A stretch of DNA of 41,249 nt. It comes from CAINFV01 sp964409235. Its GTDB lineage: Bacteria > Chlamydiota > Chlamydiia > Chlamydiales > FEN-1388. Position numbers and translations under genes: made by a program. Positions within the stretch are counted from its first letter, which is position 1. Every line of letters begins with the position of its first letter. Location of the stretch: NCBI GenBank assembly GCA_964409235.1, contig CAYPCN010000013.1, positions 1 through 41,249 on the forward strand, in the 5' to 3' direction. This document shows, piece by piece, positions 16,676 to 25,500 of the stretch. Below the pieces are notes generated by a model. It ran no database searches. It had not been told where the DNA came from and saw only the letters and a list, made by a program, of their open reading frames with translations.

Positions 16676-18052
16676 CTAAGAAGCCAGCAGCTGCAGTGCT
16701 AAGCAGAGGGTGCAAAATCCGCGTTCCATTCTCTGAAAGTCAAAGCGCTCGTTGGGAGCGTGGATATGATCGGACGGGAGCCCTACTCCCCAGACGATGA
16801 GCTCCCCGCCGGATGCTTCCTGCAACTTCGGGATAATGGGGATGGAAGCTCCGTCGAGAATGTATTCTGGTGTTGTGCCCCATACCATTTCCAAGGCTTT
16901 CGCCAGCGTTTTGAGTCCTCGGGAGTGGGGAGACGTCCTCGTGGCTTTCCCCATGCCTTCGTGGATGCAGATCTCCGCGGTACTTCCGCGAGGGGTGTTT
17001 GAAAGCAAGAAGGAGCGCACGGCATTTCCAATTGCCAAAGGGTCTTGATGGGGGACAAGGCGACAGGAGATCTTAGCAACGGCTTCTCGAGGGATGACGG
17101 TCTTGCTGCCAGGGCCACCATAGCCGCCGTGAATGCCGTTGATTTCCACGGTTGGCCGCAGCCAGTTGCGGATGAGCGGCGGGAACGCGAGCTCTCCTCC
17201 AGTTGGAGGCTGGCCAAACGTTTCTTCCCATGCTTTTTCATCAAAGGTCTGCGACAGCATGGTCAGCTCTTCGTCGGTTGGCATGACGACGTCATCGTAA
17301 AACCCAGGGACAGCGATGGCTCCATCGGGAGCACGGAGCGCGGCTAGCATGGCGACCAGGGCGTGGAGAGGGTTATGGGCGACGCCTCCCTCGACACCGG
17401 AATGCAAATCTTGATTTGGCCCTCGAACCGTGACCGTGAGATTCACAAGACCGCGAGTGCCAAGATTGATCGCGGGGGCGTGGGGACGACGCATACCGAC
17501 GTCGATGACCATGGTATAGTCGGCTTGAAGTTTCTCGCGTTTTGAGGCAATCAGCGAGGTGAGAGCTGCGCTTCCATTCTCCTCCTCTCCTTCGGCGATA
17601 AACTTCAAGTGGCACGGCAGCTCTCCGAGAGAGCAAAGTGCTTCAAGAGCGCAAAGGACGTACATGAGTTGTCCCTTATTGTCCTGTGCACCACGGGCAT
17701 AGACCGTTTCGTTTTCAATGCGCGGCTCAAAAGGGTCGCTTGTCCATTCATCAAGGGGGTCGGCAGGCTGGACGTCATAGTGATTGTAGATGAGCACCGT
17801 AGGAGCGTTCTCTTGTAGAGAGCGTCGAGTGGCAAAGACGACGGGAGGACCCTCTCCTGTCCATTGTTCTACCGTGCATCCGCAGGCGAGGAAACGGTTG
17901 GCGATCCATGTGGCGCAGGCTTCGAGCACAGGGCGGGCATGGGGATGGGAGCTGATCGTCGGGAAGCGCAAGAGGTCTTTGTAGGCATTCTCGATCGCAG
18001 AACGATGGCTAGCAAAATATTTTTTGAAAAGTTCAACGTTAGAAAGCGTCAT
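16676..18052 (-). CDS. M20 family metallopeptidase (dipeptidase-like)
   Basis: A 458-residue cytosolic peptidase of the M20 family (carnosinase/DapE/ArgE relatives), which uses two zinc ions to cleave short peptides. Visible ligand motifs are NHYDVQP (His91, Asp93), ARGAQDNKGQ (Asp124, bridging), AEGEEENGS (Glu155/Glu156, catalytic base and ligand), DVGMRRP and a C-terminal GLPSDHIHAPNE supplying the last His. The family dimerisation (lid) domain lies between about 195 and 310, with DLHSGVEGG. Start ATG 18052 follows GGGAGAGA. It is leaderless, so it probably degrades imported or recycled peptides. The gene sits between htrA and the M16 peptidase, a place that is empty in the C. trachomatis order as I recall it. 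Confidence 0.92.
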   Translation of the reverse strand: MTLSNVELFKKYFASHRSAIENAYKDLLRFPTISSHPHARPVLEACATWIANRFLACGCTVEQWTGEGPPVVFATRRSLQENAPTVLIYNHYDVQPADPLDEWTSDPFEPRIENETVYARGAQDNKGQLMYVLCALEALCSLGELPCHLKFIAEGEEENGSAALTSLIASKREKLQADYTMVIDVGMRRPHAPAINLGTRGLVNLTVTVRGPNQDLHSGVEGGVAHNPLHALVAMLAALRAPDGAIAVPGFYDDVVMPTDEELTMLSQTFDEKAWEETFGQPPTGGELAFPPLIRNWLRPTVEINGIHGGYGGPGSKTVIPREAVAKISCRLVPHQDPLAIGNAVRSFLLSNTPRGSTAEICIHEGMGKATRTSPHSRGLKTLAKALEMVWGTTPEYILDGASIPIIPKLQEASGGELIVWGVGLPSDHIHAPNERFDFQRMERGFCTLCLALQLLAS

Positions 18053-18131
18053 GCTGTCTCTCCCGGAAAACTGCTAGTATGGTATCAGCAGGGTATCAGA
18101 GAAGGAGGAAAGAGGACAAGGAGATCTATGA

Positions 18132-18166
18132 GAGCCGTGTGCGATATGTCTTATCGCAAATGGCTC
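18132..18166. mobile_element. Solo terminal-repeat remnant of the MITE-like family, copy R6
   Basis: Only the two terminal arms remain: GAGCCGTGTGCGATATG, a 1-nt spacer, then the inverted arm ending CGCAAATGGCTC (14 of 17 arm positions pair). The flanking pentamers TATGA and CATGA match at 4 of 5 positions. The 35-bp structure is a compact hairpin between the end of the M16 gene and the start of the M20 gene, and looks like the product of a deletion between the arms. Confidence 0.75.
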
Positions 18167-18175
18167 CATGAACTA

Positions 18176-21145
18176 CTATGGGGTCATAATCTCGAACGAT
18201 CGTCCGTCTCTTTCAAATAATGGGCGCTCTCGTTCTAGCAACTCTTTTCCGGCGAAGGCCACAAGGGCATTCGTGCTCCACCCTTCAGGAAAATATCGTG
18301 GGATGAGGGCAAGCAGATCTTCTTTTGTAGTGGACATCAGAAGATCGCGAAAATGTTGCCGCATGGTCTCCGTTTTGCCAGCTTGGTGCCACGCATAGGC
18401 AACCTCGGCGCGGCTTCCAGGGGAGATGGGGCTATCGAGCTCTTGGAGGACACCCAGCTTTGCCTCTTCTAGAGCCACGTCGTCAAAGGCTCCGCTCTTG
18501 ATAAACCCGCAGACCTGTTCATATGCCTGAAGCGTGGCGAAGAGATTAGGATCTTTGTACGAATACAATGAAAATGTCGCAGCCATGGCATGTGACGAGG
18601 CTCCTCCGCCATAGGCGCCTCCTTGTTCGCGTAGCTGCCTGTGCAGGAAGGTGTCGTTCATCAGCTGGGCGAGAACGGAGAGCCGGGGGGCATCAGGTGA
18701 TGTATAGCCAACCGTTGGGAGACTTGCGGCCGTGAAGCTGACGCGCGAGGAGATCGCATACCCTTGGTTCCGCCTAGGTTCTGGACACGGCCCAATCGAC
18801 TGCCAAGGGTGAAACGCTTTTCTTGGCAGGTCGCAGAGACCGAAGAACTCTTGTTCTTTGAGCGTTGCCATGGTGGAGGCATCGCAGCACGCCACGAGGT
18901 GGATCCCCTCATTGCCGAGCATGGCCTGGCTAATCTCCTCCATCTTCTCTATCAATGCGTCTTCTCGTTCTCCGTAGTGAAGGACGAGCTCTCGTATGTT
19001 GCGAAAGAAGGAGAGGCCATACAGCATCTCTGAGATGTACAAAGGTTCTGACAGATGCGCGTTTGCTCGGCTTGAGGCGTATTCCAGAGCTTTGTTGGGC
19101 AGAGCGCTTTCAAGATCGGTATAGCGCTTCTCGAGCAGCTCGCGGAGACGCCGCCTGTCGTCAAACCTCGGAGCTGTACTAACCTCGCTGAGGATAGTGC
19201 ATAGGCGCTGGATATTTCTGCTGAGAGCCTTGCCTCTGAGGTGCCAACGAGGGCTGATAACATGAGGATCATGGGCTTGAGAATGGAGGCTTATGCTGGC
19301 AGCGATGCCCCCAGTATACGCTTGCAAGTATTCTAATGTCTCCTGGTAGGTCTTCGAGCCACAGCCAAGTTGAGGCAGAAGGCTGGCCCACAAGCGGACC
19401 AGCCAAAGGTCTTCCTTAGAGAATTTAGGCAGTGGCGCAGTACTATCGAGGTAGACAATGTCATTGGTAAAGGTTGTATGAGAGAAGCAGTCAACAGTTC
19501 CCACCATCTCATGAGCGAGGGGGATATGGCGGCAGGCTTTAGGAACGTCTTTGAGGTGGAGCGTGGGCAGGCATGAAAGATCCTGCGTATGCTCCTGAAA
19601 CGTGGCGAGATCCTTCGACTGTTGTATCAATTTTTGGCGTTCAGCGGCGTCAAGGCGTTCGCTTATGGCTTGCAGACGCGCAGCTTCGAGAGCATGTTCG
19701 CGGGCGTCGAGAGCGGGATTGGGTGTCATCACCAGGCGAACATGGTGGGAATTGTCGAGGAGGTATCGGCGGACGATATTTTGGAAGAACTGCGGATCCG
19801 TAGCAAGCGCTTCTCTTAGCATGGCACAGAGCCCGTGAATCTCTAAGCCTCGCATCGGATCTTCACCATGGTGGGTGAGGAGAGCAGCCCGGGCGTAGAG
19901 CGACAGACCAAACGGAGAGCTGTCACTGCTGATCTCTGATCTTGCCAACTCGAGCTGATGGAGGGCATGCTCCACCTTTTCCAACGGAAGCCCATCGCGT
20001 GCTACCTCTTGGAGCGTGGAGAGAATGATGGCGGCAAGGGAGTCGGCATGTCCAGAATCACATCCCGTCAAGAGAATGGCAAACAGCGTTTGAGGGATCT
20101 CCGTGTCGCATGAGCTCGACACCTGTCGGCAGTATCCGGACTGCAGGAGGCGGTACTTGAGCATAGAAGCGTCGGTCTCGAGGAGAACGCTGTCGAGGAG
20201 GCACAGTGCCAAGCAGTCGAGTTGGTTGTGGATGTCGGCGGTGACCCATCCAAAGGCAATATAGGTTTTGTTGTCGAGGCTGTCCCCTTGGGCGACGGGG
20301 TATTCGATCGCCTTGGTGACAGGATGTAAGAAGCGATTCTCCCGTGGGCTAGGAGGAAGAGGCGGCAGTGGCGCTGCATGGCGAAGAATGCGCTCTTCGA
20401 TGAAGTCCAGATGGTGTGCGAGGGGGAAACCTCCGTAAAAAAAGAAGAGGCAACGGCTTGGATGGTAATAGGTTTGGTGGAAGCGCTGCAACTCTTCGCG
20501 GGTGAGCGAAGGGATTTCTTTCGGGTCTCCTCCTGAGTCAAAGCCATAGGGAGTATGAGGAAACAGTGCGGCATACATCTCTTTCATCAGTCGGCGCATG
20601 GGCTGGATAAGCGCGCCTTTCATCTCATTGTACACAACGCCGTTCATTATCAATGGCGAGGCTGCATTATCCTTGTCCACACATTCCAGGCGATGGGCTT
20701 CCTGCAAAAAACTCAGCGGATCGAGCATGGGATAGAACACGGCATCGATGTAGACGTCGAGAAGATTGTAGAAGTCCTGTTCAATCTGCGAAGCAGCTGG
20801 ATAGCAAGTGAAGTCCGTACCTGTCAGGGCGTTCATAAAGGTATTCATGCTTCGCCGGCTCATGGAGAAAAAGGGATCTCGCACTGGGAATTTCTCCGAG
20901 CCGCACAACACTAAATGCTCTAGGACATGGGCGACGCCATTGGACGAAGAGGGAAGGGTTTGAAATGAAAGACAAAAGAGATTTTCTGGATCGTCATTTG
21001 AGATGTGGAGAATGCGTGCCCGTGAAGGCTCATGGCGCAGCTCAATCAGCCGGCAGTTGAGTTCTCGCACATCGCGAGACCGTTCGACGATGAAAGGGCC
21101 ATAGCGAAAGCCGGTGGTAAAGGCATCTGTCGTCGGGGTTGACAT
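18176..21145 (-). CDS. M16C zinc metallopeptidase (presequence-protease-like)
   Basis: A 989-residue protease of the falcilysin/PreP group within M16, a clamshell enzyme that degrades peptides in a closed chamber. The inverted zinc motif HVLEH is at 73-77, followed by LVLCGSEKFPVRDPF, characteristic of the M16C group; the distal Glu lies in the VYNEMKGAL region. Length matches the family. ATG at 21145 is preferred; an upstream in-frame ATG at 21229 would add 28 residues that do not look conserved. The ribosome binding site is weak (GGAG, 13 bases off). It corresponds to CT824 (described as insulinase family). It is divergent from the L1 gene; the 431-bp gap between them holds one palindromic repeat and otherwise nothing I can recognise. 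Confidence 0.93.
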   Translation of the reverse strand: MSTPTTDAFTTGFRYGPFIVERSRDVRELNCRLIELRHEPSRARILHISNDDPENLFCLSFQTLPSSSNGVAHVLEHLVLCGSEKFPVRDPFFSMSRRSMNTFMNALTGTDFTCYPAASQIEQDFYNLLDVYIDAVFYPMLDPLSFLQEAHRLECVDKDNAASPLIMNGVVYNEMKGALIQPMRRLMKEMYAALFPHTPYGFDSGGDPKEIPSLTREELQRFHQTYYHPSRCLFFFYGGFPLAHHLDFIEERILRHAAPLPPLPPSPRENRFLHPVTKAIEYPVAQGDSLDNKTYIAFGWVTADIHNQLDCLALCLLDSVLLETDASMLKYRLLQSGYCRQVSSSCDTEIPQTLFAILLTGCDSGHADSLAAIILSTLQEVARDGLPLEKVEHALHQLELARSEISSDSSPFGLSLYARAALLTHHGEDPMRGLEIHGLCAMLREALATDPQFFQNIVRRYLLDNSHHVRLVMTPNPALDAREHALEAARLQAISERLDAAERQKLIQQSKDLATFQEHTQDLSCLPTLHLKDVPKACRHIPLAHEMVGTVDCFSHTTFTNDIVYLDSTAPLPKFSKEDLWLVRLWASLLPQLGCGSKTYQETLEYLQAYTGGIAASISLHSQAHDPHVISPRWHLRGKALSRNIQRLCTILSEVSTAPRFDDRRRLRELLEKRYTDLESALPNKALEYASSRANAHLSEPLYISEMLYGLSFFRNIRELVLHYGEREDALIEKMEEISQAMLGNEGIHLVACCDASTMATLKEQEFFGLCDLPRKAFHPWQSIGPCPEPRRNQGYAISSRVSFTAASLPTVGYTSPDAPRLSVLAQLMNDTFLHRQLREQGGAYGGGASSHAMAATFSLYSYKDPNLFATLQAYEQVCGFIKSGAFDDVALEEAKLGVLQELDSPISPGSRAEVAYAWHQAGKTETMRQHFRDLLMSTTKEDLLALIPRYFPEGWSTNALVAFAGKELLERERPLFERDGRSFEIMTP

Positions 21146-21348
21146 AGGCAGAGATATTCTCCAAAAAGAGGGTGACAGAAGGCAATAGAGTACGGGATTG
21201 CCGGGTTTTGTGGCGAGGGAGCGACTCACAAGCTATGTGCATTGAGTTGGCAGCCGATGCAGAAGTTAATGGTTGCATGGATTGTATGAATGCGCTTATG
21301 AACCAAATCGGGGTTTTGCTCAGCGGTTCCGTGATCGTTTGCAGCTAT

Positions 21349-21517
21349 GAGCCGTTTGCGATGTGGGTTTTTAGAGGACAAGAGGGAAATTCTTGGATCG
21401 AGCTACCCCAAAACCGACGAAGCCCGTATGCCCTGACATATTGGTGAGGAAGTTTTGGGGTAGCTCGATCCAAGACGATCCTACTCTATCCTCCAAAAGG
21501 CATATCGCACATAGCTC
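21349..21517. mobile_element. MITE-like palindromic repeat, copy R7 (full length)
   Basis: Orientation is B to A: GAGCCGTTTGCGATGTGGGT at the left, and TATCCTCCAAAAGGCATATC then GCACATAGCTC at the right. Inner arms GGATCGAGCTACCCCAAAAC and GTTTTGGGGTAGCTCGATCC are perfect inverted complements, the best preserved in the set. The flanking pentamers (GCTAT/TCTCT) no longer match. It lies in the divergent gap between the M16 peptidase gene and the first large cassette gene, so it may influence expression of either. Confidence 0.9.
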
Positions 21518-21576
21518 TCTCTACGACAGCAATGGCAAGGACGTAGATGGCGAAACTATGAGGGAGGAAGAGACCT

Positions 21577-23994
21577 ATGTCGCCACCAGGAGTTGGCTCT
21601 GTATCTGCCATAGCGCAATTGGAAGCTCTAGCTGCATCGTATGATGCGGTCGTCAAGGAATATCATCTGAAAATCTCGGACGTGTACGTTCGTTCCATTG
21701 CCGACCCAAAAACGGCGTTTCAGAAACCACCTCATATTCTCAAGCGGCTTGGCCAGTGGTTTGTGAGAGTTGTCCTGAGGAGGAAGACAACCTTCACTGT
21801 TTCTGGTGTTCCGCTACAAGTTGGTCTGTATGACACCTCGTCGAACGTGACTCAGATTCACTACCTCTTCCGATCGGCCCTTCAGTCAATGACCCGTGTG
21901 GAAACACCTGACGAAAAACGACGGATGCTTCGCATTGTGCAATTTGCTCTGAACGCTGACAACCTTGGGCGCAAGATGGCATCCGGAGAGACCAGCCAGC
22001 AGATTCTTAGAGAGTTTCTCATGGGAAGGGTGTCCACAGAGGGGGCTCCTCTCCAACTTGAAATGAGAGCCCCGAGCAGTGAGCAGACCCTCGGACAGAG
22101 ACTTATCGACTGTGTTCAGCCTTTAGCAGAAGACGGCACGCTGGTTGTGGACAAGCTGGCCACGCTCTGTACTGCCGTGCGTGAATCCCTTTCGCTCCAG
22201 GAGGCCGTCCAGCTCTTGGATGTCATCGTGAAGCCGCTTCGACAAGCGATTGAGAAAGCTTCCACGATCGACGAAATCAAAGGTGCCTTGGAGAGAGGGG
22301 CGACGGCGGTCCAGAAGGTAGGCATTGAGGTGCCAAGAGGATGTCAAGTGTGCGGCGATGCGCTCATCCACCGCCTATCAAAGATCGCCATCGTCGAAAG
22401 CGATATCCCAAAGCTGAGAGAGATCGTCGACATGATCCACTCTTTCCTTTCCAAAGATCAGCAGCGGCAGCTAACAGCGATCATTGCTAAGGCCGTTTGT
22501 ACGGTTGTTCGGAAGGACAAGGGTGTCCATGAGCTCCTCAATAGCTGGACAGGGGTGATGCAACAGTTATCTCATGACGGGATGTCAATAGCCTTTCTAC
22601 CTCAAGACTTTGAACCGCTGGTGATCGAGGTTGAAAAGGCATGGAGAGAACAGACACGTCGTGCGATGCCCGTCGTACAAGATATTGCAAGCTTTGAAGA
22701 GCTGTATCGACGTATAGACAAGGAGGCCATTGTTTTGACGCAGTTCTTCCGCGAGCAAGACAAGGCGGTGGAGCACCTGGTGAGATTCTGCCCTCCTTCT
22801 GTTCGTAGCCGTCTTGAGGACGTTCTTCATGTTTCTATGGGAGCTGCCCTCGCAGAGCTGTATCAACAGATTCAGGAAAGAATCCTGGCCATTGTCCTGC
22901 CCGAGGTATCGCATCTCAAGGATCGGGCGCTCCTGGCTCAAGCCGAAGTCACTCTTCGCTCTCTAAAGGCGCATCTTGCTCTTTTCGCTTCAGAAGCAGG
23001 GTCAGAGGAAAAAGCGTTTCGCCTCAATCAAGCGTCGCTACGTATGATCGATGAGGCGCTGAGCATTGTGAAAACGAATCTTGAAAAACAGCTTGTGCCG
23101 GCAAAAAGCTCGACAACGCATGTGCTATCGCACAATGTTATTACGATTAACGGTGTTGCACAGTCTGCGATGATGAGTGCCTTGGCGATGTATGCCATGC
23201 CGTCGCTCATGCAGTCGTTTGGCGTGGGAGGGGTGGCTTCGACGATAGGACTGTCTCTCGCATCTCCTTTCATCGTCAGTATTGGTAGTGCCATTGTCTC
23301 TCCCATTGGATCGTTCCTCGATAGACAGTGTGAGAAACTTCCAGAATCACTCCGAACACCGATGAAATACATCTGGCGCGTGGGATTGACCACGGCTTCG
23401 TTGTACGCTGCCTATCGCGTGTACCGAGGCTGGACGGCCAGAACGGTTGTGCCGGTGTCAGAGGTTCCTCGTCCTATTACGGCCCCCATCCCGTCAACGA
23501 CTTCTCCTACTAGTACGGCTTCTACGCCACTTCAGCCTGCCGACGTCTGTCCTGCTCCAGGAATCGCTTCGGAAGATCTAGGACGCGTCTGGTCTCCAGA
23601 CATACAGCGTCAATATAATGCAGCCGTAGGAGAGGGCCGGGGACGGCAGTTCCTCGATGACCTTCTGCGGCAACAGGGGCATGGGCTCACAGCGGACGTT
23701 CCTTCCCCGGCTGCGACTTCTGTGCCACTTTCTCCTCCAGTTGCGGTTCCTGAGCCGCCTCCACCACTGGTCGCAAAGGGCTTGTGGACGCGGATACAGG
23801 AGGCGTTTTCGAGAGGTAAGAGCGTAATGCAAGCGGCACACCGAGAGATGCCATTCTCGCCTACCGGTGTTGTCCCAACGACTTCTGATGCTGGTATGAA
23901 CCTGCCGCCTCTCTCGACACCCTCTGTTGGTCAGACAACGGTTCCATCGCTGTCTGGCCGTACAGTTTCGAACCTTGGAGGAAGAGTGAAATGA
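21577..23994 (+). CDS. Large cassette protein L1 (unknown; helical, hydrophobic C-terminal region, Pro/Ser/Thr-rich tail)
   Basis: I do not recognise a known family for this 805-residue protein. Residues 1-520 are predicted helical by composition and include one copy (about 226-428) of a unit that is doubled in L2. Residues 521-617 form a Gly/Ala-rich hydrophobic region with two or three possible membrane segments (ASTIGLSLASPFIVSIGSA) and the motif LDRQCEKLPESL. The tail from 618 is rich in Pro, Ser and Thr. There is no signal peptide. ATG 21577 has GGGAGGAAG at good distance. The S1 gene overlaps its stop by four bases, so the two are co-translated. L2 is its paralogue. A type III secreted or membrane-inserting role is inferred only from the layout. 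Confidence 0.88.
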   Translation: MSPPGVGSVSAIAQLEALAASYDAVVKEYHLKISDVYVRSIADPKTAFQKPPHILKRLGQWFVRVVLRRKTTFTVSGVPLQVGLYDTSSNVTQIHYLFRSALQSMTRVETPDEKRRMLRIVQFALNADNLGRKMASGETSQQILREFLMGRVSTEGAPLQLEMRAPSSEQTLGQRLIDCVQPLAEDGTLVVDKLATLCTAVRESLSLQEAVQLLDVIVKPLRQAIEKASTIDEIKGALERGATAVQKVGIEVPRGCQVCGDALIHRLSKIAIVESDIPKLREIVDMIHSFLSKDQQRQLTAIIAKAVCTVVRKDKGVHELLNSWTGVMQQLSHDGMSIAFLPQDFEPLVIEVEKAWREQTRRAMPVVQDIASFEELYRRIDKEAIVLTQFFREQDKAVEHLVRFCPPSVRSRLEDVLHVSMGAALAELYQQIQERILAIVLPEVSHLKDRALLAQAEVTLRSLKAHLALFASEAGSEEKAFRLNQASLRMIDEALSIVKTNLEKQLVPAKSSTTHVLSHNVITINGVAQSAMMSALAMYAMPSLMQSFGVGGVASTIGLSLASPFIVSIGSAIVSPIGSFLDRQCEKLPESLRTPMKYIWRVGLTTASLYAAYRVYRGWTARTVVPVSEVPRPITAPIPSTTSPTSTASTPLQPADVCPAPGIASEDLGRVWSPDIQRQYNAAVGEGRGRQFLDDLLRQQGHGLTADVPSPAATSVPLSPPVAVPEPPPPLVAKGLWTRIQEAFSRGKSVMQAAHREMPFSPTGVVPTTSDAGMNLPPLSTPSVGQTTVPSLSGRTVSNLGGRVK
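22252..22860 (+). repeat. Single copy in L1 of the repeated L-protein domain
   Basis: Codes for the segment starting EKASTIDEI and including DIPKLREIVDMIHSFLSKDQ, then FLPQDFEPLVIEVEKAW and ending near FCPPSVRSRLEDVL. The same landmarks occur twice in L2 (S-T-L/I near the start, FLSxDQKRE, FxPTDFxPIV, FCPxxVxxRL). It is a protein-level domain repeat, not a DNA repeat. Confidence 0.75.
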
Positions 23995-25487
23995 CGTTGT
24001 CAGAGATCCATGCCCGCGAACTTATGCAAGAGACCAGCAAATGCGATCTGGCTCAGAGAAAAACAACTACACTATTAGAAAAGCTCGACAAGGTTCATGC
24101 GCACTTAGCTGCGGTCCAGGGCTTTTTAAGCAGTCCTCCTGCGGCGAGAGCTGTTCCTCTAGAGCAAATTCGAACGATTTTTGATGCGTATCACGTGCAG
24201 GATGGAGAGGCGTGTACAGTAGAAATTGAGAAGGTACTTCGCCATTATAAAGAAAAAATGCAGCGGCGGATTCAGAAGAATCAGCAGGTGTTAGCATCAG
24301 CCCAGGCGGCCATGGGAAGGCCTCTGGCGTCGTCCAAGAGAAAGCTGCAAACGTCTCCTGAGGAGCGCATGCAGGAGTTGCGGTCTAAGACCGTTGTGAT
24401 ACAAGCCTTGCAAGAGCGATTGCTGAGAATGGCCGAATCGCCTCCGGCAGAGGCGATGGTGGCCGTCACAGAGTCGCCGTCTCGAGCAGAGGAGTTAGCG
24501 AAGAAGAAGCGCCGTATGGAAGGCCCCCCTCCAGCACCGCTTGCCCCCACGCAAGGGCATGAGCAGATGCTGAACAGACTCTCCATGTTTGATGAGGAAG
24601 CACAACAGGCCGTAGAAAGCCAAGAGCATCGGCGGGTATTGGCAAGCTATAGGGCGAATCTACAGCTCCTCAGTGAGGCGAAAGCTCTGATGAGCAACAG
24701 TCCGCCGTCTCCAGCTCTCGAAGAAAAAATCGTTGCCCTTGAGAGATGGCAAGCAAGATTGAGCTCGATGTTGTCGCGGCTATTACCATCGGCTGAGCCA
24801 ACACCGGCTCCTCCTCCCCCTCCTCTTCGTCGTGCACCGATTGAAACTTTGGCATCAGTGCAAGCACGGGAAGCGGAGGAAGCGAAGAGCGCGGCGAAAG
24901 AGGAGGCCGTGGCTCGCGAGGCGGCAGTCTATGAAAGGGTAGTAGTCCCTGCGCAACGGCAGCTCTTGCAGGAACAGTCTCGAGAGGCAGGCGCTATTCG
25001 GCGGTGGGCAGCGGTGTCGTCGGCTGTTGGCACAGCAGGCGTGTTTGTTGCACGAGACGCTAGCGCTTTTTTCTCAGCGGTAACCGGAGAAGCGGCCGCG
25101 ATAGAAAGAGTCTCCGCTGGTGTAGGCGCATTAATGCATCTCCACCCTGTTACTCAAACACTAGCAGCAGCGGCGCTGGCGACAACGGTCGTTCCTCGTT
25201 GGACTCTGACACAGACAATAACAGGGCTGGCCGCTGGCGTCGGGGCAGGTCTTATCGTTGGGCCTATGGGAGGTTTTGCCGTAGGAACCGTTGCCGGTGA
25301 ATATGGATCGCAAATTATGCGTAGGGCGACGGAAAGAGTGGCAGGGATCGCCAACCCTGTCCTTCGAAAGTGGGCCAAAGCGAAAATACTCGAACGTTTG
25401 CGACAGCAGTATCGAGCGGAAGAAACAGCGGCTCAGAGCCAAAAGCAACCAGAACAGAGTGGAGAGAAAAGGGATAGGCCAACATAA
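23991..25487 (+). CDS. Small cassette protein S1 (unknown; coiled coil plus hydrophobic Gly/Ala region)
   Basis: A 498-residue protein of no family I recognise, starting inside the L1 stop (ATGA) with GGAGGAAG upstream. Residues 1-110 are helical with Gln/Lys/Leu heptad-like spacing. A Pro-rich linker with PAPPPPPLRRAP lies near 275. A charged Ala/Glu coiled coil (REAEEAKSAAKEEAVAREAA) precedes a hydrophobic Gly/Ala region at 340-445 (TITGLAAGVGAGLIVGPMGG). The last 50 residues are basic and polar. S2 shares this plan. The combination of coiled coil, glycine-rich membrane-active stretch and lack of signal peptide recalls type III translocator or effector proteins, but no sequence match supports that. 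It ends 14 bp before pssA, which may be co-transcribed. Confidence 0.85.
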   Translation: MTLSEIHARELMQETSKCDLAQRKTTTLLEKLDKVHAHLAAVQGFLSSPPAARAVPLEQIRTIFDAYHVQDGEACTVEIEKVLRHYKEKMQRRIQKNQQVLASAQAAMGRPLASSKRKLQTSPEERMQELRSKTVVIQALQERLLRMAESPPAEAMVAVTESPSRAEELAKKKRRMEGPPPAPLAPTQGHEQMLNRLSMFDEEAQQAVESQEHRRVLASYRANLQLLSEAKALMSNSPPSPALEEKIVALERWQARLSSMLSRLLPSAEPTPAPPPPPLRRAPIETLASVQAREAEEAKSAAKEEAVAREAAVYERVVVPAQRQLLQEQSREAGAIRRWAAVSSAVGTAGVFVARDASAFFSAVTGEAAAIERVSAGVGALMHLHPVTQTLAAAALATTVVPRWTLTQTITGLAAGVGAGLIVGPMGGFAVGTVAGEYGSQIMRRATERVAGIANPVLRKWAKAKILERLRQQYRAEETAAQSQKQPEQSGEKRDRPT

Positions 25488-25500
25488 TGGGTGAGAATGT

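Noticed and set aside
21172..21447. Short plus-strand frame in the gap before L1
   Set aside because: Half of it lies inside palindromic repeat R7, it has no clear ribosome binding site, and it begins inside the M16 gene's optional N-terminal extension.
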